Source of the DNA: an uncultured Clostridia bacterium
Lineage (GTDB): Bacteria; Bacillota_A; Clostridia; TANB77; CAG-508
Direction of reading: 5' to 3'
Assembly (NCBI GenBank): GCA_947369305.1
Contig: CANBLA010000032.1
Coordinates: 1 to 9,504 of the forward strand
DNA length: 9,504 nt
Shown: piece by piece, positions 1 to 6,954 of the stretch
Numbering within the stretch: position 1 is the first letter of the stretch
Layout: the number at the start of each line of letters is the position of its first letter
Position numbers and translations under genes: made by a program
The notes under the pieces: model-generated
The model's database searches: none
Told to the model about the DNA's origin: nothing
What the model saw: only the letters and a program-made list of their open reading frames with translations

Positions 1-1
1 A

Positions 2-3000
2 TGTACAAATTTAGAAGAAATAGTAATATCAGATAGTGTGACGGAGATAGGCGAATGTACATTTGATGGATGTGAAGGTTTAAAAGAAATAGTAATACCA
101 GATAGTGTGACGGAGATAGGCAGAGATGCATTTTATAGATGTAAAGGTTTAAAAGAAATAGTGATACCAGATAGTGTCACGGAGATAGGAGACAATGCGT
201 TTTTTGAATGTACAAATCTTAAAAAAATAGTACTTCCTAAGGAGTATCATGATATATCAATCGATGAGCTTTCTAGAATAATTTCTATAACAGAAAAATT
301 AGATGAATTTTTGTTAAAAGACGAAGACAAAGTGAGACGAATGAGAAAAATACGAGAAAAAAGTAATTTTAAAAGTTCAGCAGACTATAATGAGGAGTTA
401 ATGAACAAATTTTACTATAAAATGTCACAGACAATTGGAATTGATGAAATTGAAAGAATGATTGAACTTCCCAGCTTAACAAAAGAAGAAATAGAAAAAT
501 ATACCTTAGAAAAAGACGAAGCTTTTCAAGGACTATATGATACAAAATATAAAATAATGGGAGATCTAGGTATCACTCTAAAGGTGCTTAAACAATTAAA
601 TTTAAAACAAGATAGAGGACATCAAGAAAAAAATAACCAAGAAATAAGATTGTTTAAAAAAATCAATGAAAAATTAGAAACAGGATTCAATGGAACGTTA
701 ATGCAATTGTTAATACAATGTTTGCAAGAAGAAAATATACACTTTCCAGAGGAACTACAAGGCAATATGCAAAAATTGGAAAAAAGCTTACATAAATCGA
801 TGATAAAAGAAGGATTAGTCAAATACCGAGAGATTCTAGAACAAAATTTAGTAAAAACAAATGAACAATATCCAGAAGCGATTGTGACTGCACAAATTGA
901 ACCAATTAAAATAATGGTAGAGGATACCATTATGAAACTTTTTATAGAAAATGGAAGTCTTGATTTAAACATTTTAGAAGAGAGTTTGAATCGAAAATTG
1001 GATCAAGCATATGCACCCTATATTGCACAAAGAAAAGGTCAAATTGTACATCATGTAATGGAGATGTTTCAAGACGAAAATGTAAGAAATGAGATGAATT
1101 CTAATGTTTTAGATGCTATAAAAAGAACCAAAGAAAAAATGGGGGGAGCTTGGAAGTATAAATTAAATATGAGCTTAAAACAAATAGGATATACGTTTGA
1201 AAGCCTACCAAATGAGTTAACAGGAGGAGAAATTGATAAATTAGTTGAAGCTTTAAATTATGGAACAATACAAACGAAGCAATTATCTGTACCAAAAGTA
1301 GGATTAGATAGACAAAAAGCATATGAGATATTAGCAGAGAAAGATTTGCCGACATTAGTAACCTATAAACAAATTCATGATATGTTTGGATCACTACAGG
1401 AACCTTATTCTAAAGAATTTAAGAAATTTTTTAAGTTACATAGGAAAGAATTTTTAGAAGATCCCAAATATTATTCCAAGTTTGGAACCATACATAATAA
1501 TTTTGAAACCATTATTAATACGCCAGAATTGAAGAATATATATATAAAAGGTTGTTTAAGTATAGAAAATATTCTTGATTATTTATCAAAAGTAAGATTC
1601 ACAAATCAAAGATTAGGAAATGAAGAATTAGCTAGATTATCTAAAAGTATAGGAGAAATTTCAACAGAAGAGCAATTTGAATATGTACAAGACATTTTTG
1701 AGATTACGAAAAGAAGAGAAAGAACAAGTTTACCACCAGTTCAAGTTACAACCTCTAAATTCAGAGGGAGAATGCTCCCACCAGATAATATCATAAATTT
1801 ATTTGCAGGAAATATTACGACTTGTTGCCAAAAATTTGGAGATGTCGGAGAAGGTGCGCTATTATTAGGAGCTGTAGAGCAAAATGCAGGTATATTTGTG
1901 GTAGAAGAATTAGATGAAAATGGAAAAGTTGCAAACATAGTTGCTCAATCTTTGACCATTAGACAAAAGGGAAAACAAGGACATTATGATCGATTAACTT
2001 TTGACAATATTGAAATTGATGATAATGTCCTAAACCATTTGACGAATGAAGAACATAGGGAGATCTTGCAAATTTATCGACAAGCAGGACAAGAAGCCAT
2101 GGAAAAAGATAAACAATTCTTGAGAAAATTAGTAGAAAGTGGGAAAATAACCGAAGAACAATATGTAAGTTTAGTGTTAAAAGAAGTGATTGCAGGAACG
2201 GGATACAATGATTTACAAGACCTAGGTAAATTACCAGAAGCCAAAGTGGTAGTTCCAGATGAAGCCTATTACCACTATAAAAGTATATCAGGTGATACAA
2301 TTCGTCCATGGATTGATTCAACAAAAGGACAAGCGCCAACAGGATCTAATGGTAAACCAGTTATTTTGGCAAGTATGGATGAAAAGGACTTATTTGAAAT
2401 AAGTCTTAGAAAATCAATCTCTATAGTAAACCCTAAATCAATTTCATTATGGTATGGGAAAGTCGGAGAAGTTCAGGATTTAAAAGAGGAAAACATTAGT
2501 AGAAATTTAGATGTCATCAAACAGATAGAAAAAACTGTTTTTCGAAAAGAACAGCAATCATTAATGCAGGAAGATATACAGACTGTTAGAGAATTAGAAT
2601 CCTTTTATAATATTACAAATGCAAAAGTAAAATTAGGAAGTAACAAAGATTGGTATGTAATTTATGGAGAAACAGAAAACGAAATTACGATTTCTGATTT
2701 GGCTGTGGTAGGAGGAATACATTCAGAGAAAAATGATAGCTTGCCAAAAGCTAATTCTAAATTGGCAATTGCAGAGTCAACCAATGAATTATATCAAATT
2801 TTATTAGATGCTTCACAAAATGGGAAAAGAATTTATTGTAATGCAACAGCAGATACATCATTGGTCAATATCAAAAGAATGTTAGCAAAAGAATTAGTAA
2901 GCATAAAGGATTTTCATGAAAGAGATATTTTATATCAAAATGGTCAATTGGTATATGTGAATGAAACGCCGGTGGAAATGAGAGATTGGAGTTATGATAG

Positions 3001-3181
3001 CAATATTGAGATGTTAGATTTAGAAATAATTCCAAACCAAGAAAAAATCCGAGAAGAAAAAGTAAAAATAGAAAAATGGTTGAAAAAAGTACGAGAAACT
3101 GTTCAAATGCAAGGCATCGAAAAAGAAAAAGGGTTAGATAAATTAAGAAACCAGATCAGAAAGGAGTCCAACTACAAATGA
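2..3181 (+). CDS. Large BspA-type leucine-rich-repeat protein with helical middle and unassigned C-terminal domains (5' end outside window)
   Basis: The frame is open to the left edge, so the true start lies upstream; the GTG at position 38 is internal to a repeat and is not a start. About 1,059 residues are visible. Positions 2-240 encode BspA/LRR_5-type repeats of 23 residues, with cores such as LKEIVIPDSVTEIG and AFxxC. Such repeats usually bind proteins, often at the cell surface, but no signal peptide can be judged here. Positions 245-1740 encode a charged, mostly helical stretch. Positions 1760-2100 encode a compact region with TTCCQKFG (Cys pair at 1823-1828), GIFVVEE, AQSLTIR and LTFDNIEID. 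Positions 2620-2960 encode a strand-rich segment with ITISDLAVVGG that faintly recalls a GNAT acetyltransferase core. The protein ends in a basic, helix-forming tail. I cannot name its function. It overlaps the next gene by four bases, so the two are probably cotranslated. Gene call is certain; function is unknown. Confidence 0.9.
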   Translation, partial: CTNLEEIVISDSVTEIGECTFDGCEGLKEIVIPDSVTEIGRDAFYRCKGLKEIVIPDSVTEIGDNAFFECTNLKKIVLPKEYHDISIDELSRIISITEKLDEFLLKDEDKVRRMRKIREKSNFKSSADYNEELMNKFYYKMSQTIGIDEIERMIELPSLTKEEIEKYTLEKDEAFQGLYDTKYKIMGDLGITLKVLKQLNLKQDRGHQEKNNQEIRLFKKINEKLETGFNGTLMQLLIQCLQEENIHFPEELQGNMQKLEKSLHKSMIKEGLVKYREILEQNLVKTNEQYPEAIVTAQIEPIKIMVEDTIMKLFIENGSLDLNILEESLNRKLDQAYAPYIAQRKGQIVHHVMEMFQDENVRNEMNSNVLDAIKRTKEKMGGAWKYKLNMSLKQIGYTFESLPNELTGGEIDKLVEALNYGTIQTKQLSVPKVGLDRQKAYEILAEKDLPTLVTYKQIHDMFGSLQEPYSKEFKKFFKLHRKEFLEDPKYYSKFGTIHNNFETIINTPELKNIYIKGCLSIENILDYLSKVRFTNQRLGNEELARLSKSIGEISTEEQFEYVQDIFEITKRRERTSLPPVQVTTSKFRGRMLPPDNIINLFAGNITTCCQKFGDVGEGALLLGAVEQNAGIFVVEELDENGKVANIVAQSLTIRQKGKQGHYDRLTFDNIEIDDNVLNHLTNEEHREILQIYRQAGQEAMEKDKQFLRKLVESGKITEEQYVSLVLKEVIAGTGYNDLQDLGKLPEAKVVVPDEAYYHYKSISGDTIRPWIDSTKGQAPTGSNGKPVILASMDEKDLFEISLRKSISIVNPKSISLWYGKVGEVQDLKEENISRNLDVIKQIEKTVFRKEQQSLMQEDIQTVRELESFYNITNAKVKLGSNKDWYVIYGETENEITISDLAVVGGIHSEKNDSLPKANSKLAIAESTNELYQILLDASQNGKRIYCNATADTSLVNIKRMLAKELVSIKDFHERDILYQNGQLVYVNETPVEMRDWSYDSNIEMLDLEIIPNQEKIREEKVKIEKWLKKVRETVQMQGIEKEKGLDKLRNQIRKESNYK
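11..217 (+). repeat. Three tandem 69-bp units encoding 23-residue leucine-rich repeats
   Basis: Units lie at 11-79, 80-148 and 149-217, with a partial unit at 218-240. The first ~41 bases of each unit are nearly identical: two mismatches between units 1 and 2, two between units 2 and 3. A 22-base exact match is shared by 31-52 and 100-121. The second part of each unit varies. The nine bases at 2-10 match 209-217, showing that at least one more unit lies upstream. The array stays in frame throughout. Confidence 0.92.
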
Positions 3182-4197
3182 TGAAAGAAAATAGCATAAA
3201 ACTAAAAAAAGCTTCGTACCAATATCAATTAAAGACTGATGGACAATTAACAGAAAACTTGTTAAATTATATACAAGAACGCATTAAAGCAAACAAAAAA
3301 GAAATTCAAGAGTTGCTTAAAATAAAAAAAGAAACAATTAGTTACGAAGATTTAGAAAGGGCAATCCAGACAGAAATTCAACAGGATATTCCATATAAAG
3401 AATATCAAAATTTAAGCATAAATCAAGACAATTTTTTAAGCACGAGTTTACTAATGCCAATTGGGACAATTGCAGTTGAAGTGTTTGAAACAGTTGAAGT
3501 TGTTAAGTATTTTATAAAGGCAATAAAATCGAGGAATGCAATTGCTATTTCTGATGTTGAATATGATGAGCAAAGTGTAAAGTTTTTAATTTTAGTAATA
3601 ATAAAAGAAGCTTTAAAAAAATTTAATATAGATGAAAACTTGATTATGATTTTGCCTTTTGAAGAATGTTTTTATCAGTATTTTGATAAAGTAATTTATA
3701 CTTATGATAAACAAGGCAAAAAGTTAGCTGTTAAGCAATCTGAAATCAAAAATAAGACAGATAAAAAATATATTTATGTTCAAAATAAGAAATTAGAGGA
3801 AATTGCGTTAAGGGATAATGCACCAATAGAAACACAAAGAATCGAAGGGACGCTAGAAGAGGTGATCCAAAAAATCAATGAAGAATTTAGTCTGGCATGT
3901 GCTATTTATACAGAAAATCAAGAAATCGCGTACCAATTCTTAAAACTTGTTCATAGTCAAAATGTACTAATCAATACAAGTTTGCAAAATATAAAAGAAA
4001 CAAAGCTTTTACCAGATGAGTTATATGAATATAAAAACATCATTCTTCCAATACCTATAAAAGAGAAAAGCAAGGAGGAAGTTTTAAAAAAAGAAAAATT
4101 GATTCAAGATAAAGAACAAGAAATGTTATTAAAGATTGTAAATAAAGGAATATTAGATAAAATAAAGGAATTTTTAAAAAGGATGTGGATGAAATAA
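3178..4197 (+). CDS. ProA/aldehyde-dehydrogenase-like protein lacking the catalytic-cysteine segment (probable pseudoenzyme)
   Basis: This 339-aa protein follows the order of gamma-glutamyl phosphate reductase (ProA). Residues 10-50 resemble the N-terminal helices (LTENLLNYIQERIKANKKEI). Residues 94-100 (PIGTIAV) match the PLGVIG strand. Residues 115-126 (AIKSRNAIAISD) match CLKSGNAVILRG. Residues 144-159 match the EAL-x-x-AGLPEDAVQLV stretch. Residues 222-247 match DEAIEHINxYGSxHTDAIVTED, and VLINTS at 263-268 matches VYVNAST. ProA is about 415 residues; here the part between residues 160 and 222 is short, and the PSVCNA-type catalytic cysteine motif is absent. The GSEA-type loop is also changed (SDVEYDEQS). 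It is therefore unlikely to reduce glutamyl phosphate. A charged helical tail (about 296-339) is not typical of ProA. Its start ATG overlaps the upstream stop (ATGA), with AAGGAG at 3161-3166, 11 nt away; a second ATG follows directly at 3181. Family assignment is by eye. Confidence 0.8.
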   Translation: MMKENSIKLKKASYQYQLKTDGQLTENLLNYIQERIKANKKEIQELLKIKKETISYEDLERAIQTEIQQDIPYKEYQNLSINQDNFLSTSLLMPIGTIAVEVFETVEVVKYFIKAIKSRNAIAISDVEYDEQSVKFLILVIIKEALKKFNIDENLIMILPFEECFYQYFDKVIYTYDKQGKKLAVKQSEIKNKTDKKYIYVQNKKLEEIALRDNAPIETQRIEGTLEEVIQKINEEFSLACAIYTENQEIAYQFLKLVHSQNVLINTSLQNIKETKLLPDELYEYKNIILPIPIKEKSKEEVLKKEKLIQDKEQEMLLKIVNKGILDKIKEFLKRMWMK

Positions 4198-4255
4198 TTT
4201 GATTAAGAGAAAGCTTAACATTAAGTAAAATTAGGCAAGAGCATGCTTTTGATAT

Positions 4256-4272
4256 TTTGTCAAGTTGACAAA
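4256..4272. promoter_or_regulatory. Perfect 17-bp palindrome overlapping a -35 box: candidate operator
   Basis: TTTGTCAA-G-TTGACAAA is an exact inverted repeat with 8-base arms and a one-base centre. Its right arm contains the complete -35 hexamer of the promoter at 4265-4293, so a bound regulator would be expected to block RNA polymerase. I do not recognise the site as that of a known regulator; it differs from the Rex box, which has TTGTGA arms and a longer spacer. Confidence 0.5.
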
Positions 4273-4293
4273 GTTGCAAAAATAGGATATAAT
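4265..4293 (+). promoter_or_regulatory. Perfect consensus sigma-A promoter (P1)
   Basis: TTGACA at 4265-4270 and TATAAT at 4288-4293 are separated by exactly 17 bases. The predicted start site is near 4300. It lies 68 bases after the stop of the ProA-like gene and only about 12 bases before the terminator stem at 4312, so most transcripts should end after roughly 45 nt unless they read through into gatC. Confidence 0.65.
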
Positions 4294-4311
4294 ATAAAGA
4301 TAAGGGTATTT

Positions 4312-4343
4312 ACGGAAATAATGTTAGATTATTTCCGTTTTTT
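4312..4343 (+). terminator. Intrinsic terminator upstream of gatC
   Basis: A perfect 10-bp stem (ACGGAAATAA at 4312-4321 with its complement at 4329-4338) closes a 7-base loop and runs into six T residues (4338-4343). It probably ends the upstream two-gene operon. It would also stop transcripts started at P1, making it a possible attenuator for gatCAB. Confidence 0.8.
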
Positions 4344-4370
4344 ATAAAAATAAACCTAAGAAAATTTAGC

Positions 4371-4399
4371 TTGTTTTTTTTTAAGATTTATTATATAAT
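4371..4399 (+). promoter_or_regulatory. gatCAB proximal promoter (P2)
   Basis: TTGTTT at 4371-4376 and a perfect TATAAT at 4394-4399 are separated by 17 bases. The start site would be near 4406, giving a leader of about 24 nt that carries only the ribosome binding site. It lies downstream of the terminator at 4312-4343, so it can express the gat operon independently of P1. Confidence 0.6.
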
Positions 4400-4429
4400 A
4401 TCAAAATAACAAAAACGAGGAGGAAAAAC

Positions 4430-4720
4430 ATGGCGGATATTAAAAAAGAAGAAATTGTTCACATGGCAAAACTTGCTATGCTTAATCTGAGCGACAGCGA
4501 AATTGAAAATTATACAAAAGACATGCAAGAAATTTTAGCCTATGCAGAAATGATTAATCATATTGACACATCCAACATAGAGGAAACGATTGGTGTAGTA
4601 GAACAACAAAATATTTTCAGAAAAGACGAAGTGGTTCTATTTGAAACTAGAGAAGATTTATTACAAAATGCTCCGAGTCAAGATGAAGGCATGTTCCGCA
4701 TACCAAAAGTAATTAATTAG
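4430..4720 (+). CDS. gatC: Aspartyl/glutamyl-tRNA amidotransferase subunit C
   Basis: GatC is the small subunit of the GatCAB amidotransferase. It wraps around the GatA-GatB interface and stabilises the complex that amidates mischarged Glu-tRNA(Gln), and in many species Asp-tRNA(Asn), in the cytoplasm. The 96-aa product has the family's full length. It shows the N-terminal IxxMAKLAMLNLSDSEI helix (residues 9-25), the MQEILAYAEMINHIDTSNIE segment (32-51), and the C-terminal FRKDEV...LLQNAPSQDEGMFRIPKVI pattern that ends nearly all GatC proteins. The start is set by GAGGAGG at 4417-4423, six bases before the ATG. It is the first gene of the gat operon, behind promoter P2, with 65 bases to gatA. 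Confidence 0.96.
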   Translation: MADIKKEEIVHMAKLAMLNLSDSEIENYTKDMQEILAYAEMINHIDTSNIEETIGVVEQQNIFRKDEVVLFETREDLLQNAPSQDEGMFRIPKVIN

Positions 4721-4785
4721 TGTAGAACATAGCAGAACTGTGTGTAAACTTAAAATGTGCTATCAAAAAGGAGGAAAAAATTTAA

Positions 4786-6247
4786 ATGGAACTTTATGAA
4801 TTAACCGTACATGATTTAATAAAAAAGCTAGAAAAAGGCGAAGTTACTTCTGAAGAAATTACAAAAAGTTATTTTGACAGAATTAAAGAAAAAGATGGAC
4901 AAGTCAAAGCCTATGTCTCGACTTTGGAAGAACAAGCTATGGAAAAAGCAAAACAAGTTGATTATGATCGAAGAACAGGCAAAGAACTTAGTAAATTTGC
5001 TGGAATTCCCATTGGAATTAAGGACAATATGTGCATTACAGGAACACGTACAACCTGTAGTTCAAAAATGTTAGAAAATTTTGTTGCACCATACAATGCA
5101 ACGGTTATCGAAAGATTAAATGCAGAAAATATGATTTATCTTGGAAAATTAAATATGGACGAATTTGCAATGGGAAGTTCAACTGAAAATTCTGCTTTTT
5201 TCCCAACGCATAACCCATGGGATTTGTCAAGAGTGCCAGGTGGTTCTTCAGGAGGAAGTGCAGCTGCAGTAGCAAGCAATATGGCTCCTTGGGCACTTCG
5301 GAAGTGATACAGGAGGTTCTATTCGATTGCCAGCAAGTTTGTGCGGCGTTGTCGGATTAAAGCCAACGTATGGGTTGGTTTCTAGATATGGTTTAATTGC
5401 GTATGCTTCTTCGTTAGACCAAATTGGTCCAATTACCAAAGATGTAACAGATAGTGCTTTATTACTAAATTTAATTGCAGGTCATGATGAAAAAGACACT
5501 ACTTCAATTGATATGCCTAAAAAAGATTATACAGCCAATTTAATTCAGGATGTAAAAGGCATGAAGATTGGAGTACCGAAGGAATATTTAGGAGAAGGAA
5601 CAAGTGCCGAAGTAAAAGAAGCCATATTTAAAGTTATCCAAAAATATCGAGAACTTGGAGCAACAGTAGAAGAGTGTTCATTAGATGTGGGACAATATGC
5701 ATCTGCGGTTTACTATATTTTGGCATGTGCAGAAGCAAGTTCAAATTTGGGCAGATTTGACGGAATTCGTTATGGCTACAGAACTGAGAATTTTGAGAAC
5801 TTGAAAGACATTTACAAAAATTCAAGAAGTGAAGGTTTTGGGGCAGAGGTAAAAAGAAGAATTATTTTAGGAACGTATGTGTTAAGTTCTGGTTATTATG
5901 ATGCCTATTACAAAAAAGCCCAAAAAGTAAGAACTATTATCAAAAATTCCTATAATGAATTATTTGAGAAATATGATTTATTGCTTTCGCCAACATCTCC
6001 AACAACAGCTTTCAAAATCGGCGAAAAAATGAATAATCCGTTACAAATGTATATGGCTGATATTTGCACAGTTCCAGTAAATATTGGCGGTTTGCCGGGA
6101 ATAAGCATACCATGTGGTTTGGATTCGCAAGGATTACCGCTTGGATTTCAGTTAATTGCCAAGCCTTTTGCCGAAGAAACTATTTTTAGAGCAGCTTATG
6201 CATTTGAGCAAACAGTCAAATTTAGAGAAAATCATAAACCAGAATAA
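4786..6247 (+). CDS. gatA: Aspartyl/glutamyl-tRNA amidotransferase subunit A, interrupted by a one-base frameshift
   Basis: GatA is the glutaminase/amidase subunit: it releases ammonia from glutamine, which is passed to GatB. Rejoining the two frames gives 486 aa, the normal length. The Ser-cisSer-Lys triad is recognisable: Lys79 in GIPIGIKDN, Ser154 in [11 protein letters not shown], and Ser178 in GSDTGGSIR. One extra base at 5297-5299 (after codon 171, in the run CTTCGG) shifts the frame, and TGA at 5305-5307 stops the first part at 173 residues, before the nucleophile Ser178. The second part continues to 6247 without any other damage, from [20 protein letters not shown] to the normal C terminus. 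AAGGAGG at 4768-4774 sets the start. Intact sequence on both sides and the central role of GatCAB suggest a sequencing or assembly error or a very recent mutation. The gene identity is certain; its activity in this genome is not. Confidence 0.93.
5297..5307 (+). other. gatA: Frameshift site in gatA (one extra base) and resulting TGA stop
   Basis: The read is GCA CTT CGG AAG TGA. Removing C5299, or equally one T of 5297-5298, restores codons for A-L-G-S-D-T-G-G-S, the conserved GatA motif. The rare Arg codon CGG appears only because of the shift. Confidence 0.9.
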
Positions 6248-6266
6248 TACTTAGGAGAAAAGAAAA

Positions 6267-6932
6267 ATGGATTATAATTATATAAAAAGATATAAACCAG
6301 AAGATATTGAGTTGGAAAGTGGTAAAAAATATGTTATAAGACAATGTTTAATGATAGCAATTGTAGGTATTGGATTATCAATGTTATATAATAAAATAGA
6401 CGAGTCTAAACAATTTTGGGCTGTGTTAGTACTGTCACTAATGGCAATTTTGTTAAAACTTGATTCGCAATATTGGTTAATTAAATCAGAAAATGATGTA
6501 TTATTTATAAAGCTAGGTTTAACAAAATGTAGAATACCATTTAAAGATTTAATTGATATAAAAATGATTACACGAGTAGGGGGTAGAGTACCAAGAAGAA
6601 CTTATAAAATAATAAGAATAACTTATAAAAAAGATGAAAGAATGAAACAATTGGAGTTATTCTTAAACAAGAATTCTCCAGTAAATGAAGTAATAAAGTT
6701 TATAGATAAATTTAGTGAATACAGAATAGATGATACTTACTTAGATATAAGGACGCAAGAGGAAGAAAAAGAATTAGAAAAAATACTTGGCAAAGCGTTA
6801 TGGACTAATGACATACGATATGTAGAGCCCAAAAAACTTATGATAATAGTGATAAGTACAGTTGTTATTACAACAGGAATTATACTATATTTTTGGCTCA
6901 TACCACGTATAATAGAATGTAATAACTATTAA
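6267..6932 (+). CDS. Hypothetical membrane protein with a PH-like cytosolic module, inserted between gatA and gatB
   Basis: The 221-aa product has two hydrophobic segments near the N terminus (about 25-41 and 50-64) and one near the C terminus (about 190-215). Residues 68-150 alternate short strands (YWLIKSENDVLFIKLG, CRIPFKDLIDIKMI, YKIIRITY) followed by a helix (NEVIKFIDKF). This layout resembles bacterial PH-domain membrane proteins of the YcxB/YdbS kind, but that is an inference by eye. A charged helix (155-180) precedes the last membrane segment. AGGAGA at 6253-6258 lies 8 bases before the ATG, and the gene starts only 19 bases after gatA, so it is transcribed with the gat operon. About 70% of its Ile codons are ATA, against about 15% in gatB, suggesting a different origin or low expression. 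There is no evident link to tRNA amidation. Confidence 0.88.
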   Translation: MDYNYIKRYKPEDIELESGKKYVIRQCLMIAIVGIGLSMLYNKIDESKQFWAVLVLSLMAILLKLDSQYWLIKSENDVLFIKLGLTKCRIPFKDLIDIKMITRVGGRVPRRTYKIIRITYKKDERMKQLELFLNKNSPVNEVIKFIDKFSEYRIDDTYLDIRTQEEEKELEKILGKALWTNDIRYVEPKKLMIIVISTVVITTGIILYFWLIPRIIECNNY

Positions 6933-6954
6933 GAAATGAAAGAGGAGATTAAAA

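Noticed and set aside
38..40. GTG as the start of the large LRR gene
   Set aside because: The frame stays open to the left edge and position 38 falls inside an LRR unit with no ribosome binding site; the gene starts outside the window.
622..2339. Several minus-strand frames of 65-126 aa inside the LRR gene
   Set aside because: They are antisense shadows of an A-rich coding strand: Leu/Phe/Ser-rich, without ribosome binding sites or recognisable domains.
4205..4250. Weak AAAGC...GCTTT stem and AGCATGCT palindrome after the ProA-like gene
   Set aside because: Five base pairs over a long loop with only four T residues; the strong terminator at 4312-4343 explains the operon end better.
4729..4763. 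Hairpin between gatC and gatA (ATAGCA pairing with TGCTAT)
   Set aside because: Only six base pairs around a 23-base loop, with an alternative weak hairpin; too weak to call a regulatory element.
5327..6247. A separate gene starting with TTG at 5327
   Set aside because: It is the rest of gatA in the shifted frame; the conserved motif GSDTGGSIR starts at 5300, upstream of this TTG.
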